Origin: Thecamonas trahens ATCC 50062
Taxonomy: Eukaryota > Apusozoa > Apusomonadida > Apusomonadidae
DNA: 49,672 bases
Direction: 5' to 3'
NCBI RefSeq assembly: GCF_000142905.1
Contig: NW_013657660.1
Span: 173,983-223,654 of the forward strand
In this document: piece by piece, positions 1-8,089 of the stretch
How the letters are laid out: the number at the start of each line of letters is the position of its first letter
Numbering within the stretch: the first letter of the stretch is position 1
The notes under the pieces: generated by a model
Told to the model about the DNA's origin: nothing
What the model saw: only the letters and a program-made list of their open reading frames with translations
Database searches by the model: none
Position numbers and translations under genes: made by a program

Positions 1-58
1 CTCCATCCTCCTCCTCCTATCCCCCATCGCCTCCCATCGACTCCCATCGCAACGCTTG

Positions 59-283
59 TTATTCCTCGCTCTGTGTCCCGGCGCCCGTGCCCGCAGCCTC
101 TCCGTCGATGCCATCGTACTGCAGCGCCGCCTTGAGCGAGTGCAGCTGGAGGAGCTTGTCCGCCGGGAGCACTGGGTCGGAGGCCATAAAGCTGGCGATG
201 ATGCCCTGGACCTCGGTCCCGGACAGCGGCCGCTGCTGCTCGTCGTGGGTGACGACCTGAACCCGCTCTGCGTCTGCCTCCAT
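59..283 (-). CDS. small hypothetical protein (74 aa)
   Basis: I do not recognise this protein. The frame is open further upstream to a methionine at 346. I chose the methionine at 283 because the intervening residues lie next to the 26-base C run (357-382 on the + strand) and look like untranslated leader. From 283 the product is short, acidic and mostly helical in character, with a central region around residues 20-60 containing GTEVQGIIASF and ADKLLQLHSLKAALQ, and an E/G/T-rich tail. No signal peptide or membrane segment is visible. Codon third positions are G/C-rich as in neighbouring real genes. It could be one exon of a longer gene, since the window begins 58 bases beyond its stop. Confidence 0.45.
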   Translation of the reverse strand: MEADAERVQVVTHDEQQRPLSGTEVQGIIASFMASDPVLPADKLLQLHSLKAALQYDGIDGEAAGTGAGTQSEE

Positions 284-774
284 GATCCAACGGTGTATAA
301 GCAACCCCAAGTCAAGTGTGTGCCCTTGTCCACCCTCTTGCCACAACTATCTCCCGCCCCCCCCCCCCCCCCCCCCCCCCCCTCTCCACCGCCACCTCCG
401 CCCACCACCAACCCCACCGGCCCCAACCCCAACGAATGGATGGATGGATGGCTGTCACCAGAGACACCCACAGCCCACCGCCGACTCACCCCCGCCAGCA
501 GATCCCCCGGCATATCCAGGCATGCACATCCAGGCCATGATGGGACACTGTTAAATGACCCACCACCACCACATCAATGCGTACCGCACTCTGCATCCCA
601 CTGGCTACATCCACCCGATCTATGAATGTGGACCTGGATCGAGGCATCCCCCCTCCTCCTCCTCCTCCTCCTCCAACCCGACTCACCGCCTGCACTCCCT
701 CTTCCCCAATACCTACACCGCCCAACACCCCTCCCATCCATCCATCCCCCCCCCCCTCCCCTTCCCGTCACCAC
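284..774. other. intergenic region with simple repeats between divergent genes
   Basis: No gene is supported here. The stretch holds a 26-base C homopolymer (357-382), short ATGG repeats around 436-450, a CTC/CCT triplet run around 650-674 and further C-rich sequence up to the start codon at 775. It must contain the 5' regions of both the 59-283 gene (leftward) and the PPR-like gene (rightward). The frames that cross it encode only low-complexity Pro/His-rich peptides. I see no TATA box that I would commit to. Confidence 0.5.
357..382. repeat. 26-base poly-C homopolymer
   Basis: An uninterrupted run of C on the given strand, lying just upstream of the 59-283 minus-strand gene. It can form i-motif or quadruplex structures on opposite strands and is a likely spot for length error in sequencing. 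Confidence 0.95.
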
Positions 775-2874
775 ATGCTCCGTATCAGCTTCACATCCCT
801 CTCTGCCTCACGCCTCGCTATCGCCATCACCCCACGCTTCCTCGCCTCTGCGCCGCGTACTCCGCCTCCCCCGCAACCCGAGCCAAAGCCCAAGCCCAAG
901 CCCAGGTCCAAGGCCCGCGCCCTGACACGCGCCTACAACGCACAGCTCGCCTCACTCTACGGCCTGGCCAAGGCCAGGTTCCCGGCCCGTGCGCCCTACG
1001 CCCGCCTCCGTGCTGTCTTTGACGAGCTCTGCGCGTCGTCGGCCACCTCACCCGACGCGTACTCGCTCCGCTACGCCATGCTCGCCGCCCTCCTGCACTC
1101 GGACGTGGGCGCCGCCCGCGCCTGGCGTGACTCCCAGCCTGCCGCTCTCGACGACATTGCCGAGCGCGCGTACATCGAGGTCCTTGCCCGCGGATCCGAC
1201 GACGACCTCCACTCTGCGGTCTCGGCCGTCCTCGACAACGCGCTGCTCCACGAGCCGTCGGCCCATCTCTACGGCAGCCTCATGCTCGCACTCGCCTCGC
1301 CGCGCCGGACTGCACCGCCGCCGGCCGATCGCCTTGCGCTCGCGCTTTCGCTCTCTGACCACATGCACGCGCGTGCGCGCGTGTCACCGACTGCGGTCCA
1401 CTACGCCTCGCTCTCCGCCCTTGCCCTTGCATCCGGCCAGCTTCCGCTCGGCATGCGGGTGCTTGAACGGATGGATGCCGAAGGTGGCAACGCTGCGCCC
1501 ACCCCGGCCACCTTTGCGTCGCTCTTCACCGCCCTCCGCACCCTCTCTCGCTCGCGGGCCGCGCCGCCGCCGCCCGACCTCGTCGCCCTCGGCGACGCCC
1601 TCTACGCCGCCATGCACCTCCGCGGCATACCGCCGCATACCAGGGTATTCAACGAGTTCCTTCGGCTCCTCGCTTCGCTCGCGCCGGCCTCTTCTGCCGC
1701 ACGCCAGCGGGCGCTTGCTCTCTGGACCTCGCGCGCTGAACTCACCACCCCGCTCGATGATCACTCGTACATGCTCGCCCTCCGCGTTCTCGACGCTGAG
1801 GTCGCCGCTGCCCCATCCGCTGCCCGCCCGGTCCTCAGCTCCATGATCGACGTCTTTCAAGACTACCTCCAATCCAAGCTCGACTCGGGCTCGGCCTCGT
1901 CTGCCCGCATGCAATGGGAGCTCGTCCTGCCCATCCTCAACGTTGGTGCTTCCGCCCTCGCTCCCGCCCCAATGTCGCAGTACCTCGGCCTTGCCGCTGT
2001 CACCGCTGCAGAAGTGGAGCCGCCGACCTCGCCGCCGCCGCCGCTCCATACCCGTCTCGCTCCCGTCCTCGCCGCCGTCCGCACCGCCTGGGCCTCCTCC
2101 GCCACCGTTGACCAGTGGCTCGACCTCATCGCCGCCCTCCGCATCGATCCCCTAACCTCGCCGCGGCTCATTGTCAATCTTCTCCCGTCGCAGCCGCTGG
2201 CGCTCGAAACGCTCCGCATTCTTGCCCGCCTCCACTCTGGCCATCCCGACCTCAACCTCCTGCTTCATGCCCTCGAGTCCGGTACTGGCTCGCTCCGCAG
2301 CCTCTACCCAGCCTTTGTTGCCGGCGCGCTCCGCTCCAAGGTCTCGCCGGCCGAGCTGTGGCAGACCGAGCTTGGTGCCGCCCGTGCCGCCTCCATCCAG
2401 GGGCCCGCCCACGCCGTCGCCCTTCTTTCCGACTCGCTCTCGCTCCTTCCACCTCCGCCGCTCAAGGCCGACCCTGATCTCGCTGATGCCATCCTCGCCG
2501 TCACCGCCCGCCTGGGTGCCGTCGAGCTCGACACCGCCACCCAGCTCCTTCGTGCCGTCCTCAAGCCGGCCTCCATCGACCTCGACCCGGCCGCACCGGT
2601 CCGCGGCTACAAGCGCATGTGGTACACGCTGAGTGTCCGCATGCTCGCCCGCCTCACCGCTGCCGCCCTCGGTCCCTCTGCCTCTGCTTCCGACCTCCGC
2701 ACCTATGCAGAGTCACTTGCTCGCTCCGCCGGCCTCGTCCTCTTTGATCCGTCTGTCTCGGCCGGCCGCCAGCGCCTCGACCGCGTCCAGGCCACCGCCG
2801 CCTCTCTCGGCTTGCTCTTTGCCACCCGCGACGCCGTTCGTCCCTCCCGCCGCACACCTCTGTCGTCCCCGTGA
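775..2874 (+). CDS. PPR-like mitochondrial protein
   Basis: The start at 775 (MLRISFTSLSASRLAI) is preferred over an in-frame ATG at 577. It opens a basic, Ser/Arg/Leu-rich, acid-free segment typical of a mitochondrial targeting peptide, and the residues between 577 and 775 are proline-rich leader-like sequence. The product is 699 aa. After a P/K-rich linker (KPKPKPR) the body is a chain of helical pairs of about 35 residues, with phrases such as TAVHYASLSALALASGQLPLGMR and HTRVFNEFLRLLASL that resemble pentatricopeptide repeats (V-x-Y-x-x-L...A...G-x...A..L..M). PPR proteins bind organellar RNA and act in its processing, stability or translation. The repeats are degenerate and Ala/Pro-enriched, so an undefined helical-repeat protein is the alternative. 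Its stop lies 9 bases from the stop of the convergent gene at 2884. Confidence 0.65.
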   Translation: MLRISFTSLSASRLAIAITPRFLASAPRTPPPPQPEPKPKPKPRSKARALTRAYNAQLASLYGLAKARFPARAPYARLRAVFDELCASSATSPDAYSLRYAMLAALLHSDVGAARAWRDSQPAALDDIAERAYIEVLARGSDDDLHSAVSAVLDNALLHEPSAHLYGSLMLALASPRRTAPPPADRLALALSLSDHMHARARVSPTAVHYASLSALALASGQLPLGMRVLERMDAEGGNAAPTPATFASLFTALRTLSRSRAAPPPPDLVALGDALYAAMHLRGIPPHTRVFNEFLRLLASLAPASSAARQRALALWTSRAELTTPLDDHSYMLALRVLDAEVAAAPSAARPVLSSMIDVFQDYLQSKLDSGSASSARMQWELVLPILNVGASALAPAPMSQYLGLAAVTAAEVEPPTSPPPPLHTRLAPVLAAVRTAWASSATVDQWLDLIAALRIDPLTSPRLIVNLLPSQPLALETLRILARLHSGHPDLNLLLHALESGTGSLRSLYPAFVAGALRSKVSPAELWQTELGAARAASIQGPAHAVALLSDSLSLLPPPPLKADPDLADAILAVTARLGAVELDTATQLLRAVLKPASIDLDPAAPVRGYKRMWYTLSVRMLARLTAAALGPSASASDLRTYAESLARSAGLVLFDPSVSAGRQRLDRVQATAASLGLLFATRDAVRPSRRTPLSSP

Positions 2875-2883
2875 AACACCTGT

Positions 2884-4053
2884 TTACAGCCCTGCCTCCA
2901 AGCCTTTCATCCACCCGCCGACCTCGCTGCACATCGCCTGCGCGCCGGCCAGCACGGCCTCGCCATACTTCCCCACATCGCCAACCCGCATCGCATCGCC
3001 CAGTGTCGCCGCTAGCGTCGTCCAGCTTGCGTGCAGGTCGGTAACAGCGCACGCGTCGAGCCCAAACCCGACGCACTCGACCACAGCGTCGAATACGCGC
3101 CCAGACTGCGCATCGCCCTCGAGCCACGCGTCAAAGTACGCCTCACGTTCGGCGTGCCCGGCCAGTGCCGGCTCGCGGAGCCACGTCCCGAGTGGCATCA
3201 GCGCGCCATCAGCCAGCCCGACCCGGCCGTCACACTGAGCAACCACTCCGAGCTCCATGCTCGCAGCGACTGCCGTCTCGCTCACCTTTGCCGCGGCTTT
3301 CCGTGTCGTCGCTCTCGCGCGGCACGACACGAATCCGGTGTAGACCCGGCTCGCCCTGCTCTCATCCAGGCCGAGCGCACCTCGCAGGCCGGCGCCGAGC
3401 CTATTGGCGTCGCACCTTGCGAACCGTGCCGACACGACCGGAAATTGCGGAAAGGCCCACACTGTCGGTAAGAGTCGGTCGCTCAGGACGCCAGCTACCG
3501 CCATCGCCACCAGGGCCTCGACGATGGCAGCCTGAGCCTCGGAGTTGCCGCGCGCGCGAACCATCATCACCCTCTGTCGCGCTTCGTCCGCGCTGCCGCA
3601 CGCCGCCAGCACCGCTACATCCGCCAGTGCCGCATTCGTCTCATCCTCGGGGCTAGACTCGCCTGCTACGACCAGCACCCGCACGCTTTCCTCCATCGCG
3701 CTCCGCGCCCATGCCGCGCCGCTAGCCACCGCGCCGGTCTCGCCTGCCTCGACCACGACGATTGCACCGCCACTGCCACTCCGCGCCGCCTCTACCACCG
3801 CCCCGCTTGCGGTCCCTGTACCCGCCTGTCCGACGACCACTCCGGCCACGCCCACCGCAGCCTCCAACCCCGACACCGCCACGCTCGCCACCGAGACCGA
3901 CTTTGTCCCGTGCCCGGACTGCAGCCCCAGTGCGGCCACCCACTTGGCCGCCCGTCCCACCGCCACCACTGCCACCACCTCCGCTTCTGCCATCGCCTTC
4001 TCCTTCCGCCCGCGGCCACCTCCACTTTTGCCCAATTCGTCATCACACTCCAT
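2884..4053 (-). CDS. hypothetical Ala/Val-rich protein (389 aa)
   Basis: I do not recognise the family. The frame is open to a methionine at 4203, but that would overlap the start of the divergent kinesin gene. The methionine at 4053 (MECDDELGKSGGG) or the one at 3993 (MAEAEVVAVV) is more plausible. The N-terminal half is very rich in Ala, Val and Gly with short alternating hydrophobic strands (ASVAVSGLEAAVGVAGVVVG). The C-terminal half is more complex, with several Cys residues (FVSCRARATTRK, AVVECVGFGLDACAV) and acidic helices (EREAYFDAWLEGDAQSG). No signal peptide or catalytic motif is evident. Composition in all three codon positions looks coding. The gene is convergent with the PPR-like gene, with a 9-base gap between stops. 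Confidence 0.55.
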   Translation of the reverse strand: MECDDELGKSGGGRGRKEKAMAEAEVVAVVAVGRAAKWVAALGLQSGHGTKSVSVASVAVSGLEAAVGVAGVVVGQAGTGTASGAVVEAARSGSGGAIVVVEAGETGAVASGAAWARSAMEESVRVLVVAGESSPEDETNAALADVAVLAACGSADEARQRVMMVRARGNSEAQAAIVEALVAMAVAGVLSDRLLPTVWAFPQFPVVSARFARCDANRLGAGLRGALGLDESRASRVYTGFVSCRARATTRKAAAKVSETAVAASMELGVVAQCDGRVGLADGALMPLGTWLREPALAGHAEREAYFDAWLEGDAQSGRVFDAVVECVGFGLDACAVTDLHASWTTLAATLGDAMRVGDVGKYGEAVLAGAQAMCSEVGGWMKGLEAGL

Positions 4054-4187
4054 CGCAGCCGGCCCCGTGCTTGGCGGCCAAGTAAGACGAGTGCCCTGTG
4101 TCCGACACCAACTCCGACCCAACCCAGCACACTCCACCCACGCCACCTCCGCACACCCACCCACTCGCTCCTTCTTTCTCTTACGAC

Positions 4188-6179
4188 ATGGCCTCCGCAG
4201 CATCCACCAATGGCTGGTTTAGAGCTGGGACAAAGACCCCGTTCGCCCCACATCGCCGCGTCCCGCTCGCCAACAAGACCAATGCCATGCCCGCGCCTGC
4301 CGTGCCGGGGGCTGCGCCGGCGCCAAAGACAAATACATTCAAATTTTGCGGACGGAGCAGGACAGGCGCCAAGGCCATGCCGCTGCCGGCACGGGCACCA
4401 CTCGAGTCACGGGTCCATGGCTATGTTCGTGTCCGCCCGCCATTTGCGTCGGAAGCCGGAGAGCCCGACTATGCCGCTGTCGTCTCCACCGCTGGTGACT
4501 TTGCCTCGCTCCACTGGCCGGCCTACGAGCGCGACTTCAAGTTCGACGCCGCCTTTGGTCCGGGCACCTCGCAGGCAGATCTCTACTCTGCCGTTGCCGC
4601 TCCGGTTGTTGCCAAGGTCATCAGCGGATACAACGGCGCCGTGCTTGCTTATGGCCAGACGGGGACCGGGAAAACATACACACTCGGCATGCTGCAGCAC
4701 GATGCGGCTCGGCCCGAGTCGGCAGGTGTTGTCCCGCGCGCCCTCGCCCAAATCTTTGCTGCCGTCGACGACTCGGTCGAGGTCACCCTCTCGTTTGTGC
4801 AGGTCTACTGTGACCGCGTCTACGACTTGCTTGATCCCGGAAACGAGGACCTTGCCGTCCGCGAGTCGCGCGAGCGCGGCTTCCACATCCCCGGCCTCAC
4901 CACGGCTGTCGTCGCGTCCGAGGCCGAGGCCATGGCCGCCGTCGCGCGCGGCCTCGAATCACGGGTCATGGCCTCGACCCTGATGAACGCCACCTCATCC
5001 CGCTCTCACGTCATGCTAGCTGTCGACATCGTCGCCGAGGGCCAGTCCTCGCTCACTTCGTCCCGCCTCCTTCTCGTCGACCTCGCCGGCTCCGAGCGGG
5101 TGAAGAAGACCACCTCGTCTGGCCTCCGCCTGCAAGAAGCCAAGTTCATCAACCAATCGCTCTCTGCCCTCGGTAATGTCATCGCCGCAAAGGCTGAGCG
5201 CCGCCGCACCGTTCATGTTCCCTGGCGCGACTCCATCCTCACCAAGCTTCTCCAGTCGTGCCTCGACGGCTCGTCCATCACCGCCCTCATCGCCACTGTC
5301 GGACCGGCGCGCGCCAACCGCGATGAGTCGCTTTCCACTCTGCAGTACGCGCAGCGCGCCATGCACATATCCACGCACGCACAGGTCAACACCGTTGCCG
5401 CAGACGATCCGCCTCCGCAGACGCTTGCGCCGCAGCCGGTGGCCTCGTCACCGCTGCCTGACCCCGCGTCGTCGGCCCGCATTGCCGCCCTCGAGTCCAA
5501 GCTCGCCGAGTACGAGTCGGTCATGGCCGACCTTGTGGCACAGAACCAGGCCCTCGCCGCTGCCGCTGATCAACGCGCGGCCGAGCCGCATCCGCAGCCG
5601 CAGCCTCAGTCTCAGCCGCCCGCTCAAGACGTCCTCGACTTTTTCCACCAGCTCTTCCACCGTGTCTACTCCAAGTCGACTCAACCGGTCCACCTTCTTG
5701 CCAAGCTGAAGGCCGAGACCAAGGCCGCCGCCGCGGGCTACGCCGCCCGCCTCGATCTTGGTGGCATTCCCGACGAGACCGCTCACTTTGACACCGAGCT
5801 CGCCCCGATGTCTGCCTTTGCCTCGCAGCGCGCCTTTGTCGACTACGTCAAGCAGATGGTCGCCTCCATCGAGTCCAACATCGACTTTACCCTTGAGCAC
5901 CTCGAAGCCCGCTCCAAGCTCTGTGTCGATATGGCCGCAGAGCTCGACGCCCGTGACGTTGACCTCGACACCTGGGTCGCTATCCTCAAGTTCCTTCTCT
6001 CCACCAACGATTCGCTTCGCTCCAAGCTCGCCGCGCTTGACCCGGCCCTTGCCGCCGAGCATGACACCCAAGCCCCAGGCGTGCTCCGCAAGGTCATGGC
6101 CTACCTCGCTCAGCTTGAGAACCGCGAGTCCGAGTGGCGATCCGCCCGCTCCGCCCCTCCTCCACCCTCACATCAGTGA
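4188..6179 (+). CDS. kinesin motor protein
   Basis: A microtubule-dependent ATPase of the kinesin superfamily. I start it at 4188 (MASAASTNGWF) because the upstream in-frame ATG at 4098 is followed by C/T-rich leader-like sequence. The motor domain covers about residues 75-380 of 663. It has the P-loop GQTGTGKT (about 156-163), switch I NATSSRSH, switch II LLLVDLAGSERVKK, the INQSLSALGNVI helix, and the closing VPWRDSILTKLLQSCLDGSS and LSTLQYAQRAMHIS segments. An 80-residue basic/proline-rich extension precedes the motor. The tail (about 420-663) is short, with helical, partly coiled-coil sequence and a proline-rich end. The N-terminal motor position implies plus-end-directed movement, but I cannot assign a subfamily. 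The stop codon lies inside the 3' end of the convergent RBR ligase gene (12-base overlap). Confidence 0.95.
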   Translation: MASAASTNGWFRAGTKTPFAPHRRVPLANKTNAMPAPAVPGAAPAPKTNTFKFCGRSRTGAKAMPLPARAPLESRVHGYVRVRPPFASEAGEPDYAAVVSTAGDFASLHWPAYERDFKFDAAFGPGTSQADLYSAVAAPVVAKVISGYNGAVLAYGQTGTGKTYTLGMLQHDAARPESAGVVPRALAQIFAAVDDSVEVTLSFVQVYCDRVYDLLDPGNEDLAVRESRERGFHIPGLTTAVVASEAEAMAAVARGLESRVMASTLMNATSSRSHVMLAVDIVAEGQSSLTSSRLLLVDLAGSERVKKTTSSGLRLQEAKFINQSLSALGNVIAAKAERRRTVHVPWRDSILTKLLQSCLDGSSITALIATVGPARANRDESLSTLQYAQRAMHISTHAQVNTVAADDPPPQTLAPQPVASSPLPDPASSARIAALESKLAEYESVMADLVAQNQALAAAADQRAAEPHPQPQPQSQPPAQDVLDFFHQLFHRVYSKSTQPVHLLAKLKAETKAAAAGYAARLDLGGIPDETAHFDTELAPMSAFASQRAFVDYVKQMVASIESNIDFTLEHLEARSKLCVDMAAELDARDVDLDTWVAILKFLLSTNDSLRSKLAALDPALAAEHDTQAPGVLRKVMAYLAQLENRESEWRSARSAPPPPSHQ

Positions 6180-8018
6180 TGCCGCCAGCGCTGCCTCCAA
6201 ATCACGGTCGAGCTCGGTCGTGGGATCTACAACCGCCGGCGCTTCCCTTTCCGCGGCAACGCCTTCCCGCTTGCGTTTTGCCCCGACACATACTCCACTC
6301 GGGCCAGCCTCACTACTCTCTTGTACCCCGCCCGACTCGGCAGCCATCTGCATGCCCTCGGCCACCGTTCTCTGCATGCCATCCAGCCGATGCTCGACTA
6401 GATGCGCGAGCCGGACGACGTCAGCGGGCTCGACGTTGTCTTCGTCGTCTTCGAGAGCAGACGCCAGTTGCTCCACCTCCTTGGCGAGCGCCTCTTGCGT
6501 AAACTCAAATAGCTCCAGCTGCCGCGTCCCGCGTCGACAGTAGAACCCAAACACGTACGACCACTTGAGCGCTGTTCGCGCCCGGAGATGGGCCTTTGCT
6601 GCTCCCGCCAGCTGCTCCGCCATGGTCCGCCGCATCTCGCTACTTCCGCCGCCAGTCGTGCTGCTGCTGCTGCTGGTGATCATGTTCCCGAGCGACGCTG
6701 CAAGCTTCTGCGCAAACTCGCGAGAGACATGATGATTGTTGTACCGGTCGGCGTAGTGAGTGAAGCGCGCCATCTCGGCCGCCGCCGTCTTGCGCGTTTG
6801 AATCGTCTCGCTTTGTTCTTCCTCAAACTTGCCACAACCGTGCGAGTAGATCAACTCTGGCGTTGGAGACGAGATCCCACACAGCCAGCACCAGTGGATC
6901 GAGCACTTGGCGCACCCGATGCGGTTGCACCCACCGTTCTTCTCGGTCGCCACCCCGCACTTGGGGCACGCTTTGGTGTTGACCACGATCCAGTTGTCGT
7001 TGGCCGACTCTTCACGCACTTCTGTCAGCCACGTCTTGACCTGCTCGCACGACGCCGGCACATGCGCCTCGTGGCTACACCGATAGCACCACAGATGTCC
7101 GGCGTGGCACTCGACACTCACGGCTGCGTCGTGGAGATCGACTTCAACCGCGCACTCGCATCCCTCAAACGGGCACCACTTGATGTACGGGTTGCCCGAC
7201 ACATACGACTCGCGCAAGAACCGCTTGTACCGCCCCGCAACGCGTGCTTTGCCAAGCACAAACCTCTCCACCACAAAGTCGTCAACGCCAACACTGCACC
7301 GCGCGTTCGACACCGCATCCGAGCCCATGCACGCCAGCCCCGCCGCCCGGCCCTCGCGAACCTCCATCTCCACGTGTATCCTCCAGCAAGCATAACAGAA
7401 CCGGTGCCCGCATCGCAGCGTGTGACTCTCGTTCATCGCTACCTCGCAGTAGCAAACGCCGCAGACAACGTCGCCATCAGCTGGCCCGGTCTCACTACCT
7501 GGCCCTGCACCCTGAAGCTCGTCCAACGAGGTCAGGCCAACGCTCGCCGCCACAGCCTCGGGCCTGCTCACCAGCGCCTCGACCACCCGATCTGTCTCGT
7601 ATCTGTATCGCTGCAGCACCCGCAGCGCCACCAGTCGCGGCAGCGCAAACACCTGCGTCACCTTCCTCACCTTGCCCGCCAGTGCCTCGTCCAGCTCCTC
7701 GGCTGTCAGCGCCCGCCACTCGACCACCACTGCTGTCTTGCTCCGTCGCGCCGCCCGCCTTTGTCCCCTGCTCATCATCACCCTCCGGTCGCCCTCAAGC
7801 GCCGCCGATCCTGACCTCGATCCCGACCCCGATCCCGATTGCACCGACGACGACTCGTCCATTTCGATCACCGACAGCTCTGAGTAGCTCTCGCTCGCGC
7901 TCCCGTCCCCGCTTCCATCCTCGCCCCTGCCCTCGCCACCACCCTCATCCTCTCCCACCACCCCCGCGCCATATCCACACCAGCCCATATCATCAGACCC
8001 ATCCATGCTTGCTGCCAT
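6168..8018 (-). CDS. Ariadne-type RBR E3 ubiquitin ligase
   Basis: A RING-between-RING ligase of the Ariadne family, which takes ubiquitin from an E2 onto its own RING2 cysteine and then onto a substrate. The start is set at 8018 (MAASMDGSDD; 8006 is an alternative) because extension to 8261 would run through the divergent neighbour. Domains in order: an acidic/Ser-rich N-terminus, a UBA-like helical segment (ALPRLVALRVLQRYRYETDRV), RING1 (CGVCYCEVAMNESHTLRCGHRFCYACW), IBR (KWCPFEGC ... CHAGHLWCYRC), and RING2 (CPKCGVATEKNGGCNRIGC...HWCWLCG). The cysteine of NGGCN matches the catalytic RING2 cysteine of the family. Next comes the Ariadne domain (FTHYADRYNNHHVSREFAQKL ... LRARTALKWSYVFGFY), which autoinhibits RING2 in known members. 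Length (616 aa) fits Ariadne proteins. It ends in an acidic, Ala-rich tail. Confidence 0.93.
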   Translation of the reverse strand: MAASMDGSDDMGWCGYGAGVVGEDEGGGEGRGEDGSGDGSASESYSELSVIEMDESSSVQSGSGSGSRSGSAALEGDRRVMMSRGQRRAARRSKTAVVVEWRALTAEELDEALAGKVRKVTQVFALPRLVALRVLQRYRYETDRVVEALVSRPEAVAASVGLTSLDELQGAGPGSETGPADGDVVCGVCYCEVAMNESHTLRCGHRFCYACWRIHVEMEVREGRAAGLACMGSDAVSNARCSVGVDDFVVERFVLGKARVAGRYKRFLRESYVSGNPYIKWCPFEGCECAVEVDLHDAAVSVECHAGHLWCYRCSHEAHVPASCEQVKTWLTEVREESANDNWIVVNTKACPKCGVATEKNGGCNRIGCAKCSIHWCWLCGISSPTPELIYSHGCGKFEEEQSETIQTRKTAAAEMARFTHYADRYNNHHVSREFAQKLAASLGNMITSSSSSTTGGGSSEMRRTMAEQLAGAAKAHLRARTALKWSYVFGFYCRRGTRQLELFEFTQEALAKEVEQLASALEDDEDNVEPADVVRLAHLVEHRLDGMQRTVAEGMQMAAESGGVQESSEAGPSGVCVGAKRKREGVAAEREAPAVVDPTTELDRDLEAALAASLM

Positions 8019-8089
8019 ATTCGCCCACCCGCACAGCCACCCACACGTGCCCGAGGCACACAGAACACGAGAGAGCGGTGGAACCGGCC
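8019..8089. promoter_or_regulatory. short divergent promoter region
   Basis: Only about 71 bases separate the chosen start codons of the RBR ligase (leftward) and the nuclease-helicase (rightward). Both promoters or 5' leaders must share this segment or overlap the neighbouring coding sequence. No recognisable core motif was seen. Confidence 0.35.
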
